Below, piece by piece: positions 45,121 through 56,385 of a stretch of DNA of 64,000 nt. Below the pieces are notes generated by a model. That model worked only from the letters and a program-made list of their open reading frames with translations. It had not been told where the DNA came from and ran no database searches. How positions within the stretch are numbered: position 1 is the first letter of the stretch; each line of letters opens with the position of its first letter. Source of the stretch: Protea cynaroides (lineage: Eukaryota > Streptophyta > Magnoliopsida > Proteales > Proteaceae); contig CM053266.1 of assembly GCA_028583415.1 (NCBI GenBank), positions 3,109,217-3,173,216 of the forward strand, written 5' to 3'. A program made the translations under genes and the position numbers.

Positions 45121-46014
45121 TCATCTGACCATATAAATTTTTTTTCCTTTCTTGGTTAGTCTGGTAAGTGGAACGGCGATCCTTAAGTAGTCTTCCACGA
45201 ATCTTCTAAAGTAACCAGTCAATCCAAGGAAACTAAGAATCTCCGCAACTGATTTTGGTGCTTCCCATCCTGCTATAGCAACAATCTTACTTGGATCTAC
45301 CTTGATACCATCTTCAGATACTACGTGGCCCAAGAAAGTCACCTCCTTCAGTTAAAATTCACACTTCTTGAACTTAGCATAAAGCTTCTCCCTTCTCAGC
45401 CGTTGTAGGGCTGCTCTCAAATGTGTTGCATGAGCCTCCCTGTCCTTTGAGTAGACCAATATGTCGTCGATGAATACGATGACTGAAGTGTCCAACATGT
45501 CATGGAACACTTGGTTCATCAGTTCCATGAACGACGCTGGAGTGTTAGTCAACCCGAACGACATTACCAGAAACTCATATTGCCCATACCTTGTCCTGAA
45601 AGCAGTCTTTGGAATATCTCCGGCCTTGATCTTCAATTGGTGATACCTTAATCTAAGATCAATCTTCGAGAAAACCTTTGCACCCTGTAACTGATCGAAC
45701 AGATCATCGATCCTAGGCAAAGGATATCGATTCTTGATGGTTAACTTGTTCAGCTCTCGGTAGTCAATACATAGCCGTACACTACCGTCCTTCTTCTTGA
45801 TGAATAATATAGGTGCTCCCCATGGTGATATGCTTGGTCGTATGAAACCCTTATCTAGTAGTTCTTGTAATTGGGTCTTCAACTCCTTTCTTTTCAAAGC
45901 ATTTCTTCGCCTTTCGTGTAGAGAGGATGAGCTTTCGCTTCCTAAGCAATATGCTTCCAATAAAACCCATTTATGTGCCATCTTTGTTCTTAAATGATAA
46001 CCTCTTCTATGCAC
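45121..46014 (-). pseudogene. reverse transcriptase of element F
   Basis: Near-complete RT: LLDKGFIRPSISPWGAP, KKKDGSVRLCIDYRELN, FSKIDLRLRYHQ (GYHQ to RYHQ), FGLTNTPASF, catalytic FIDDILVYSKD. One stop near 45352-45354 at the KKCEF position, then FLGHVVSEDGIKVDP and GYFRRFVEDY. Upstream, the protease and linker are deleted: the frame starts in non-homologous sequence. Confidence 0.88.
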
Positions 46015-46650
46015 ATAATCACTTGCAGAGTGTTAAGACAACCAGTTTATTCCCAAGATGACGTCAAAGTCTTCCATCCCAAGTCGATTTAGGTTGCATC
46101 CAAATTCTATCCATCCATATGATTCAGACAATGTTCATAACACTTACCCACTACAACATCTAGTCCAAAAGTGCTTGAACTAGCGAAATCTGGTATAATG
46201 GTTTTAAGAGCTTGTCTAGTTCCTTCATCTCTTATGATTTTTCAAAGACTATCGTCAAAATCTCATATTGCACTTAGTAACTTACATCTCTTTTATCACT
46301 GATGTTCTACCCTGATCTCTCTTTCGTATGCCTCGAAAAGCATCTTCTGACTATTTACTCATTACATATCCCAAGTCTATCTATAAGCATTAGGGTATAT
46401 GCTTATAAATTCATTAATTCAGCCAAACTCTTTTGGTCTTTACTTAATCATTTCACTTGACATTGGGCATAACTCCGTATTACTTGTACTAATCTGAATA
46501 CTATCAATGCCATAATTTTTGACTTCATCCTTGTATCCACTCTTAGATCTGTCTTTAGAAACCTTTTGTCTTGTCAAAATTCATACCGATATAGTCATCT
46601 TTAACTCTACTTGAGTGCTATTTTTTTCTTTACTGGCTACTCTTGATAGT
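46015..46650 (-). other. element F spacer and protease-linker scrap
   Basis: 46020-46120 keeps a scrap of the linker (DFDVILGINWLS-like). The rest is the non-coding spacer homologous to C 34560-35090. No gag. Confidence 0.6.
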
Positions 46651-46655
46651 TCTCA

Positions 46656-48952
46656 TGTCACAACCCAATTCAGCACATCTCAGAATGGTGTGATGAACCG
46701 CTAATAAACCAACGGTTCAACCATGATCTCAAATAGGCTATCCCCTCATTATCCAAACTTACACACATCCGTAATCATAATCAGAATAAATACACAATAG
46801 CAGAAGTCTTATAATAACATGAACTGAGAAACTAAGATGATATCAATAATTTAATAGCAAATTATTCTGTTTTCAACTGAGACATAAATATTTAAATACC
46901 AAATACATGTCTTAATAAATCCAATAAAGAAACCTATAAAATATCTAATCAAATACATACGAGTTGCACTCGCAAGAGGAGTCGTGTGTATCCTTTTCAG
47001 CTCCAGCTTCCATTGCTACCACGTTCCTTACGCAGACGCATTCATATAGTCTTCAACGGTATAACCTGCATCATCAACTAAAAATATTCAACGTCGAGGG
47101 GTGAGCACACATCACGGCTCAGTGAGTAGCCAAAACAATGCAACAATACATATGCATGCAAATCAATTTATATCTTTGGTCCGGTTTAAAGTTTGCAGTA
47201 TGCCATAGAAAGGTTTAGGTAGTCAAAGGTTGCGTTTATTGACCCCGCCTCTATACACGAGTGTGTGACATTACCCGAAGATCACGTTTATCGTCAACTC
47301 ACATGCACCCAATCATGAACAATATATAACAAAGGTTACGCTTATCGCTATATAGTGCCATACCAACACGTAAGCCCCTGTTGGCGAGGGCTGCAAACTG
47401 GGCTCGCAACTAACAAATCCTAATGCCAAACACTGTATCCAAGGCCTCACCCCAGCATCCCTCAGAATGTCCATAGAGATAGAGCTAAGGTCCCCCGGTA
47501 GAGTCAGACACTACAAGGACCGAGACCACCTCCCCTGATACTCTTCGACATAATAGTTCTACTAAAGTAATGGCGATACGACGATGCTAATGCACAAGAC
47601 TTGAGTTAGAGATAGAGCTAAAGTGCTGAGACCCGCCAAAGGTTAACGTTTATTGACGTTCTCATCACACCTCCCCTGATACTCGCTCGCATCAAGTACA
47701 TCAACCACACACATACAAGCACATGCCTATTCCTATCATCATCATCATCATCATCATGTTATAAACAATAAAGTAAATATGCATGAACAAGTAATAGAAA
47801 TATTGGATGGCATGCTGTATGCACATTACAAACATATTCGCATAGAATCAAGCATAGCACATGACTCAAGAAATAGAAAACAGTTTTTGTTATTAACCAA
47901 TTTAGTTTGGAGTTCTAGTTCCTCACCTTAGCTTGCTAATAGATACTTTTCCAAGCTTTATAATCACCTTTATATTGTTATTATATTGCTAGAAGACCTA
48001 ACAAAGTCGATAGAATTTAATTAGAATTTATTCGAAATTAAAAACCATTATGTTAACTGAGGGTCGGAGGTAGGGTCGGAGTCAGGATCGACCCTGGGTG
48101 CGACCCTCCCTTAGCTCTGAACTTCCCGAACACTGAGGGTCGATGGTCAGGAACACCTAGGGTTGGATGGTCATCAACCCTCGGTGCGACCCTCGGTGCA
48201 CTTTGGTCCAGTTCTCTCTTTTAATCCATTCTTCGTGCTTGGGATCCTATGGCTTGCTCCTACATTCCATTCTACATTCATTCCATGGTCTGAAACCATG
48301 TATAACCCACCTAGATAGCTTTCATGCATTTTCCTATGGTTTTCCATGAAAACCTAACCATAAATTAATGGTTTGGGTTTCTCCGAGATCACACTCTCAA
48401 CAATAACTAACCTAAGGTCTGTAGAAACTCATGGAATTAGTATCCATACCTGAGAAGAATAATCTTTCTCTGCAACTCTTCTTTTTTGGCTTAATTTCTC
48501 TTCCTTCCCTTTCTTCTTCCTCTTTCCTTCTCCTCTCTTTCTCTCAATTCGATTAGGGTTGTAAAAGGAGTGAAAGTGGCTTAGGGACGTCCTTTAAATA
48601 GACTAGGAACATCCTAAAATAAGTCCCTTTAAGATTAGAAAAGAATCCAATCAAAAATTAAGAAATTTTTCTAATTTCTATTTCGGCAGAATCCGAGGGT
48701 CGATGATCCCGTCGACCCTAGGGCACAAGATGTCCGACCCTCCCTTCAAATTTGAGGGTCTGACTTTCTGCTTTGGGAGGTCCGACCCTGCTTAGCTGGG
48801 TATGCGGCCCTGCCTTCTAATTAAATGTTTTTGGGTCGATTTGATACCTGGGATCTCGATCTCCTTCACGCCCTTGGTCCATTTGACTCGACCATGATGG
48901 GTAAACCTGGTTCAAGGTGGTAAGACCGGGTTAGATTGACACGGGTCTTACA
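46656..48952 (-). repeat. element E 3' LTR (left)
   Basis: 2297 bp. Candidate intron 47066-47936 (donor AAG|GTGAGG). Small frame 46945-47078 has lost one base. A GATGATGATGATG microsatellite lies at 47735-47757 at the position where other LTRs also have GATGATG runs. Confidence 0.93.
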
Positions 48953-49403
48953 ACTCCCCCCAACTTATAAAAATTTCTTCCTCGAAATTGTACGTACCTT
49001 TTGAATCAAATAAATGAAGGTATTGCTTTCGCATAGCAATCTCTTCTTCCCATGTAATCTCTTCCATGTCTCTACTTTTCCATGTGACCTTAACATAGTA
49101 GATATCTCTGTTGTGTAGACGTTGAACCTTTCGAATAGTGATTTCTGTTGGTGTTACTTCAAATGTCAAATCATCAGTCAATTCTAGCAAATCCACTGTC
49201 AAAACATGCGTTGGGTCTTTCACATACTTCTTCAATAGGGAAATATGAAATACGTCATGCACACTTGACATAGACGGTGGTAGTGCTAACTGATAAGCCA
49301 CTTTTCCATGCTTAGCTAGAATTTCATATGGTCCGACATATCTTGGACTTAGTTTCCCTTTCTGTCCGAACCTCTTTAATCCTCGCATAGGCGATACCTT
49401 CAA
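48953..49403 (-). pseudogene. integrase C-terminus and chromodomain of E
   Basis: Open for 151 codons: RGLKRFGQKGKLSPRYVGPYE, VHDVFHISLLKKYV, then chromodomain-like RKVQRLHNRDIYYVKVTWKS and EEITWEEEIAMRKQY. The PPT (minus-strand GTTGGGGGGAG) lies at its end. Confidence 0.88.
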
Positions 49404-50510
49404 AAATACTTTATCACTTACGGAGAACTCCAGATCTCTTCTTCGAGTATCTACATATTGCTTCTGACGGTTCTAAGCTGTTCTCACTCTTTCCTTGATG
49501 ATGTCGACCACTCGGCAAGTTTCTTCCACAAATTCTGGTCCAACTATACTACGTTCTCCCACTTTGTTCCAAAACAAGGGAGTTCGACACTTCCTGCCAT
49601 ACAGTGCTTCATAAGGTGACATCTGTATAGTAGCCTGATAGCTATTGTTATAAGCGAACTCGATCAATGTTAACTTTTCGTCCCATGATCCTTTAAAATC
49701 AATCACACATGCTCGTAGCATATCTTCTAGAATCTGGATTGTACATTCCGACTATCCATCTGTCTGTGGGTGGAATGCAGTACTGAACTTTAACATTGTA
49801 CCCATAGCCTTTTGCAATCCTTCCCAAAACTTGGAAGTAAATCGTGGATCTCTATCGTACACAATTCTTTCTGGAACACCATGTAATCGAATAATGTTAT
49901 CCACATACAGCTTCGCTAACCTTTCCAGTGTATACTGAGGTCGTATAGGTTTGAAGCGAGCTGTTTTAGTCAGACGGTCCACAATCACCCAAACTGCGTC
50001 AACTATTCGAGGAGTCAATGGTAGTCCCGTGACGAAATCCATGGTGATGTAGTCCCATTTCCATGCTGGTTCTGATAATGGCTGCAACAGTCCTGCGGGT
50101 CTTTGTCATTTAGCCTTTACTTTCTGACAATTTAGGCATTGAGACACGAACTTGGCTATATCTGCTTTCATTCCCCTCCACCAATATAGTTTCTTCAGAT
50201 CATGATACATTTTTGTACTTCCAGGATGTATCGAATAGATGGTGGTATGGGCTAATTTCATCAGTCGGTGTCTAATGTCCATACTTTCTGTTTCAGGTAC
50301 ACATATTCTTCCTTTGTATTTCAGTACCTTCTCGTCATCCAAGGTGAACTCAGGGTTGGTCCTACCTTTCTCAATATCTTCTTGTACTGTTCTCAGATAA
50401 GGATCTGCTTTGATAGCTTTCTTCACTTCATCCACTATGTCCGGTATAATCTTCAATGCCGCGAACATATTCAAAAACCGATGAATAAACCCTTGGTTGG
50501 CTGATTCATC
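49404..50510 (-). pseudogene. integrase of element E
   Basis: HRLMKLAHTTIYSIHPGST, MYHDLKKLYWWRG, CLNCQKVKAK (zinc domain); MDFVTGLPLTPRIVDAVWVI, YDRDPRFTSKFWEGL (VSD to VYD), FHPQTDG; IEFAYNNSYQATIQMSPYEA. Stops near 49750 and 49472 and at 50105 separate otherwise open blocks. Confidence 0.88.
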
Positions 50511-51060
50511 CATTGTATCTATCACATATTGCTCGTTGCCGTGATTGAATACCATTCCGGTGGTACACATTGCTGCGGTCGTGCTAACTTCTCCTTGAGA
50601 TTTTATCATTGCTTTTCTACTTAATGCATCCGCTACTACGTTCTCTTTTCCCGGATGATACTGGATATCACAATCATAGTCTTTCAATAGTTCCAGCCAT
50701 CTTCGTTGTCTCATATTCAACTCCTTCTGATTAATTAAATAAGTAAGACTTTTATGGTCCGACTTAATCTGAAATTTCTCTCCGTATAGATAATGTCTCC
50801 ATATCTTGACAGCATGTACTACTGCCGCTAGCTCCAGATCATGAGTGGGATAATTTTTATCATCTACCTTTAACTATCTTGAAGCATAAGCAATTACTTG
50901 CTCTCCTTGCATAAGCACACATCCTAGTGCCAGTCCCGACGCATCAGTGTATAAAGTAAATGTCTGTCCTGGAACGGGAATAGTCAAAATCGGGGCGGAT
51001 ATCAATCTGGTCTTCAGTGTTTGGAAACTCTTCTCACATTTATCGGTCCACACAAACTTT
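50511..51060 (-). pseudogene. RNase H of element E
   Basis: LYTDASGLALGCVLMQGEQ, SDHKSLTYLI region, MNMRQRRWLELLKDYDCDIQ, HPGKENVVADALSRK. A stop near 50874 falls just after YASR. Confidence 0.87.
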
Positions 51061-51830
51061 TCACCTTTCTTAGTCAAACTGGTGAGAGGTACGGTAATCC
51101 GAGAATAGTCTTCTACGAATCTCCGATAATAACCAGCTAGGCCCAGAAAACTTTTAATTTCTGAAACGCTCTTTGGTGCTTTCCACTTCACAATAGCCTC
51201 GATCTTGTTGGGGTCCACTTTGATTCCTTCAGCGGATACTACATGGCCTAGGAATGCGACTTCACTTAACCAAAACTCGCACTTTGAAAATTTGGCATAT
51301 AACTTCTCTTTCCTTAAACGCTGTAGGGCTGCGTTTAGGTTCTTGATATGGGTTTCCTTGTCCTTGGAGTATACCAATATGTCATCAATAAATACTATAA
51401 CTGACGTATCCAACATATCATGGAAAACTCGGTTCATAAGTTCCATGAACGTTGCCGGTGCATTAGTTAATCCGAAAGACATAACAAAAATTCATAATGT
51501 CCATATCTGGTCCTAAATGCTGTCTTTGGAATATCACCTTCTTTAATCTTCAGCTGATGATAGCCTGATCGAAGATCGATCTTAGGAAATACTCTTGCTC
51601 CTTGTAACTGATCGAATAAGTCATCGATGAGAGGTAGTGGATATCGATTCTTGATTGGCAGTTTATTTAACTCCCGATAGTCGATGCATAATCAAACGCT
51701 ACCATCTTCTTCTTTACGAACAACACCGGTGCCCCCCATGGAGATATACTGGGTCGAATATAACCCTTGTCCAGTAGTTCTTGTAGTTGCACCTTCAGTT
51801 CCTTCAGTTCCGTAGGAGCCATTCTATAGG
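51061..51830 (-). pseudogene. reverse transcriptase of element E
   Basis: PYRMAPTELKELKVQLQE, GYIRPSISPWGAP, a frameshift just after FVKKK (near 51705), then LPLIDDLFDQLQGA, KIDLRSGYHQ, a second frameshift near 51485, and an open block from FGLTNAPATF through the catalytic FIDDILVYSKD to FLGHVVSAEGIKVDP. Confidence 0.89.
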
Positions 51831-52436
51831 GTGCTTTTGATACGGGTGCGACTCCAGGTACAAGGTCTATCACAAACTTTGTGGCTCGGTCGGGTGGTAA
51901 TCCAGGTAGTTCCTCTGGAAATACGTCAGGATAGTCCCGCATAACGTCAATATCTTCCATTCGTGGCGCGTCCTTGGTTAGGTCGACCACGGATACTAGA
52001 TACCCGATTGCCCCCTTCTCAAGGCACTTCTTAGCCTTTAGTGCTGAAAGTATGAGCTTGCGTCTCCGGGGAAGTTTGGTTCCCGAAAAACTTAGTTCTG
52101 CCCCTTCTTTGTCTTTGAACGTTAGTTTCTTTTTGTGGCATAATAGATTTGCAGAATGCCGAGCTAACCAGTCCATTCCCAAGAAGACATCAAAGTCTAC
52201 CATCTCAAGTTGTATCAAGGTTGCATCTAAAGTCTTCTCCCCAATGAGAACTGGACATGGTCCATAACCTTTCTCTAGTTCCACTTCTAACCCCATCGGT
52301 GACCGTACAAGTAATTTGTAGTCTAACGTTTTGATGGTTAATTTCGTCTTCTTTCCAAAGGACACAAATATAAATGAATGAGTGGCTCTAGAATCGAAGA
52401 GTACTCTGGCGGGTATGCCATTTATAGGTACAATAC
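51831..52436 (-). pseudogene. protease and linker of element E
   Basis: The active site has changed from DSGA to DSRA (52384-52398), which should abolish catalysis. Then KTLDYKLLVRSPMGLEVELE, GMDWLARHSANLL and FPEELPGLPPDRA. Open for 230 codons from 52365. Confidence 0.87.
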
Positions 52437-52506
52437 ATGTGATTTATCTTTACTTAGTCTACATGCTCATTCAATGTAATTATAACTTTAAAAGTTTCAG
52501 TAATAC
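52437..52506 (-). other. candidate 70-nt gag/protease intron (E)
   Basis: Minus strand: GTCACAG|GTATTACTG ... GACTAAGTAA ... AAATCACAT|GTATTG. Same place as in D. The acceptor AG is now AT, so this copy could no longer splice there. It contains stops and is absent from A. Confidence 0.5.
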
Positions 52507-53749
52507 CTGTGACCACATCGGGTGATGCGGCCGCATCCTCGGATGTAACAACATATACCCGTCCCTGATGTAACTGCTTCTTGGGCTTTGGGCACTCTCT
52601 TGCCATATGTTCGGGTTGGTTGCAGTTAAAACACTTCAGGACTTCAGAATTTGGCTTTGGCTGAAGTTGAGCTGCTGGAGTAGTCTTGGTTGCAACAGTA
52701 AAATTCTGAGGACGGAAAGGTTTATACGTCCTGTTATTGCCTCCGTTGTAGGAATTTCCGGCTGGCCTTTTGATGCCTCTGTTATGAGTAAAATAACCCT
52801 CCTTCTGGCTCGATTCAATCACTCGAGCAATCTGGACAGCTTCATTATAAATTTTCTTCTCTAAGCCCAGAACATGTTCCCTGATGCTTCCTCTCAGTCC
52901 CGTGGCGAACCTACGAGTTTTGGTATCTTCTTCTTGCATGCTAGCCAGTGTAAAGAAAAACAGCTCTTCGTAGCGCTGTTGATATGAGTCCACAGTCATC
53001 TGTCCCTGATATAGGCTCAGGAACTCCTTCTCCATCGAATCTCTGAAGCTTCGTGGAAAATATTTCTCAAAGAAGAATTCTTTATATATAGCCCATGTCA
53101 GTAGGGCGTGCTTGGTCAGTAGATATGTCTTCGTGGATTTCCACCAATGATGTGCATCGCCCTTGAGCATGAAGGTGGCACATAGTACTTTCTCTTCCTC
53201 TGTGATAGTCATCATGAGGAAATTTCTCTCCATCTCGTCTATCCAGTGGGCTGGCCACAACGGATCAGACGGTTTGCCGTTGAATTCTCTGTGTTTCATC
53301 TTCAAAAATCTCTCCACTAGTCGGGAGTGGTCCAACTAATTTTGGGGGTTTGCCCCAAACATATGGTGTGGATACTGGTAATCACCCTGAGATGCTTCTG
53401 GAACCTACACTGGAATCTGTGCAGCAGGTTATGGAGGTGTCTGATGAGCTGGGTGGTTACCCACCGGTGCTGCACTGGCTTGTCCTGTGTGCATGGGTGC
53501 AGCCTGAGTGGCTTGAAACATAATTCCCAAGACAACCTGCATCTGAGCCTGTGCGTGTTGCATCTGCTGCAGCTGATGTGCCAGATTCATTACCACTATT
53601 GCTAGCTCTGGTGGTGGAGGTGGCAAATTTATAGGGTTTGCCTGTTCTGGATTACCCGATGCTTGATTATTCTCTTGACTAGTCTCCTCCACGGGTGGTG
53701 GTGGTGGGACTGCATTTCAGGTCTGTCGGGTCACCCTACGTCCAGACAT
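52507..53749 (-). pseudogene. gag of element E
   Basis: Start ATG at 53749 (MSGRRVTRQ), TGA at codon 11 (Arg in A), Pro-rich N-terminus, frameshift and TAA near 53335, then 290 open codons with RFLKMKHREFNGKPSDPLW, HHWWKS, YFPRSFRDS and zinc knuckle CFNCNQPEHMAREC (Cys and His intact). Confidence 0.87.
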
Positions 53750-53889
53750 AATTTTTTTCTGTGATTGGTGGTGCCTGAAAATCATCAAAATAGGTGAGAA
53801 GTCATTCATATTTCATGTAGGCACGCTAACCGATAATCAATTCCAATCCTAGCTCATTTTATAAAAAAAAATACTGTCTTTTCTGTGCA

Positions 53890-54180
53890 GGGTCGATGGT
53901 GAGGGTCGATGGTATGTCCGACCCTTAGTATCCGACCCTGAGAATGACCTGTTCTTCCCGAGAGCTGAGGGTCGATGCGAGGGTCGATGGGTGTCCGACC
54001 CTCAGTTCCGACCCTTGATTTTCTATCAGATTCCCGGGAGCTGAGGGTCGATGCGAGGGTCGATGGGTATCCGACCCTCAGTTCTGACCCTTAGTTTTCT
54101 GTCAGGTTCCGGAGAGCCGAGGGTCGATGGCAGGGTCGATTCGAGGGTTGATGGTTCTTGTCGAATTGTCCGACCCTCGG
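53890..54180. promoter_or_regulatory. GGTCGATGG/CCGACCC motif array upstream of the antisense gene (E)
   Basis: Tandem 76-bp units start at 53962, 54038 and 54114 (2.5 copies), each with two GGGTCGATG and two CCGACCC blocks. It lies just upstream of the antisense gene's first exon and on the far side from gag, so it is positioned as a promoter array. Similar clusters sit in A and D at the same place and in the LTRs. Confidence 0.55.
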
Positions 54181-54334
54181 ACCAAAAATCAGATTTTTAA
54201 GATCCGATTATGGGTCATTTCTCACTATTTCTCCTCCGTTTCGACTCGTCTCTCTTCTCTGACTTGCTACAGTGCTACTCCACCGTTTTTGATCGGTTTG
54301 ACTCTGGGTTTCGACGTCCACGTCATCCTTACAG

Positions 54335-54785
54335 GTACGTCTTCCCATTTTTACCTATTTTTAGGTTTCCATTTAAAGGTTTTCGCACATTTAACTTGTA
54401 TTTTCTAAATTAAACTTTTTTTTCCAACCGTAAAAATTCGATTTTTGTTGGGGGCTTTTGTTATTGGTGTCTCGAGGAACGAAAGCCCTCAAAATTTTTT
54501 GAGTTTCATCGGTTGGTTATCGAGAAACTTGAAATTTTCTCTTTTTTTTTTTACCCTAACTTGTCGACATTTTCAATTTTTCTTGAATTTCTTCAAATTG
54601 GGCTTCGCCAGTTAAAATTTCCTACTGTATGTGGGTTGTAGGATGTATTTTAACCTATGTAAGTTCTCATGCCCACTTATATGGTGAGAAATGGGGCTTT
54701 ATGGTCAACTTATGTCGTTATTAAATCAATTTTGGATTTTTATCTCATAATTTCCTTATTTTTCCTTCTCCTTCTTGTTTTGCAG
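54335..54785 (+). other. 5'-UTR intron of the antisense gene (E)
   Basis: Donor TTACAG|GTACGT, acceptor TTTTGCAG|ATACCATGG after a pyrimidine-rich tract (CTTATTTTTCCTTCTCC). 451 nt, corresponding to the 442-nt intron in A. Confidence 0.65.
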
Positions 54786-54790
54786 ATACC

Positions 54791-56109
54791 ATGGCTTGTA
54801 CCAAGGTACCCAGAGTTCGTGATCCCATTCACTTCCGTTCTAATGAAGCCGAGGCACGGTATGCTGACTTTGCCCGTAAGAAGGTTGAGGGTGGTCGTAT
54901 GGTGAACTTGGCTGAGTTAGCCGTGTTCAACGTAGAGGGAGCCTTTGGTGACATGGGGTGGCTTCCTGTCATCACCTACGATGCGTCCACATGTCCGGAT
55001 TTGGTGCGCCAGTTCTATTGTAATCTCCAGGTGGTGGGGAATTACAATGACGTTGAGCATGGTCAGGAGTTGCGCATCACCAGCTACGTCAAAGGGGTAG
55101 ATATTTCTTTCGACTATCGGTAGCTGGCCGACTTGTTGGGCATTCCTTATGATGGCCCCATGGTGTACTGTGCGCCTGGAGACCCCCAGTTTGTTGAGAT
55201 GGAGATGAGGGCAGAGATCAATAATCAGTTGCTCCGTCCTGATCGATGGCAGATGAGAGCTTGTTATTTGTGTCCAGCTCCACGGGTGTTCTGCAAGATT
55301 ATCCAGCATAATCTGATCCCGAAAGTGGGGCACTATGAGAGGGTTTCTCGGCTGACCCAGTTCCTCGATATACGGGATATGCACACGCCAGCCCGTCCGC
55401 CTTCCATACATCATCATGCGGACTATGATTAGTGCTACATTGTCCGGTCATAGGGGTAATCTACCCTATGGACGCATGATTACATGCTGCTTCGACCCGT
55501 CTGGGGGTTGACCTGTTAGATGAGAAGATCCAGGAGAAGACCTTCTCGTCGCCTCTATATTGGGAGTCAATCTGCAAGATGGGTATGCGGGATGCCCAGG
55601 TTAGTGATGAGGAGAGGAACGCGATGCTGCGCCCTCACACTCGTATCGAGATGGCTGATGCTGTGGCTGCTGCTGCCACTGCTAGAGCTCGCGTAGATCC
55701 TATCGACGATGATGACCGAATGTATATGGATGTCGACTCGATACCACCGCCTTCACCCACACATGCGGCTAGTGTTGGTACTTCTTCTGCGGCGGATCCT
55801 GTATCTGAGGCTGGTCCTTCTCATGCGGCTGGTCCTTCACTCCCACCTTCTGACATGATGGAGATGCTGCAGGAGATCAGGGAGGCTCAGCGCAGATCTG
55901 ATCTGAGGATGGAGGAGTTGCTAGACGCTCAACGTATGAGGGTGGACAAGCTGTTATCGGTCCAGCGGGCGACTGATAGGAGGGTAGCCGATCTTGCAGC
56001 TAGTCTCCGGATGACCCAGACCTAGGTGGCCTGGTTGACTAGGGTCTATGCTGAGGACTATGACCGAGATCGTGAGGCCCCACCTCCTCCTTCGCCTCCA
56101 GCTTCTTGA
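54791..56109 (+). pseudogene. antisense gene of element E, plant transposon-protein-like
   Basis: Antisense to E's gag-pol. Start ATG directly after the intron. Shares with A the blocks GWLPVITYDA, PDLVRQFYCNL, SYVKGVDISFDYR, GMRDAQVSDEERNAM, an Ala-rich acidic region, a heptad-like helix (RMEELLDAQRM, RVADLAASL) and the DREAPPPP tail. Breaks: TAG 55121-55123 (CAG in A), frameshifts between about 55360 and 55580, TAG 56023-56025 (CAG in A). The mutations differ from those in A, so both copies derive from an intact gene. Confidence 0.72.
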
Positions 56110-56370
56110 TTGTACTTTATTTTCTTTTACTACAGAGTAACTATCCGGGTTGTGGACTGTACTCTTCTTTAGTTATGTATATACATTTTGTTTCTCTCAC
56201 TCATTGTATGTAACTTGTTTCCCCTTTAATAGATGCATTATTCTTTTTTAAATTTAGTCTCAATCATCACCTGTGCTTACAGTGTGTTTATATTACTGCT
56301 TTTACTTTTATCCTATCTTAGTTCACAATTGTCTTGAATGTATGTTAGTTCGGCGGGCAAGGCCTGAGAC
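56110..56370 (+). other. element E leader, 3' of the antisense gene
   Basis: T-rich sequence between the antisense gene's end and the PBS, probably the antisense transcript's 3' UTR. No frame. Confidence 0.5.
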
Positions 56371-56382
56371 GCTCTGATACCA
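56371..56382 (-). other. primer-binding site, tRNA-Met type (E)
   Basis: Minus-strand TGGTATCAGAGC, 3 nt from the E 5' LTR. Confidence 0.9.
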
Positions 56383-56385
56383 AGT

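Noticed and set aside
47735..47757. Short regular repeats as a CRISPR or regulatory array
   Set aside because: A simple ATC trinucleotide microsatellite with no spacers; plant nuclear sequence.
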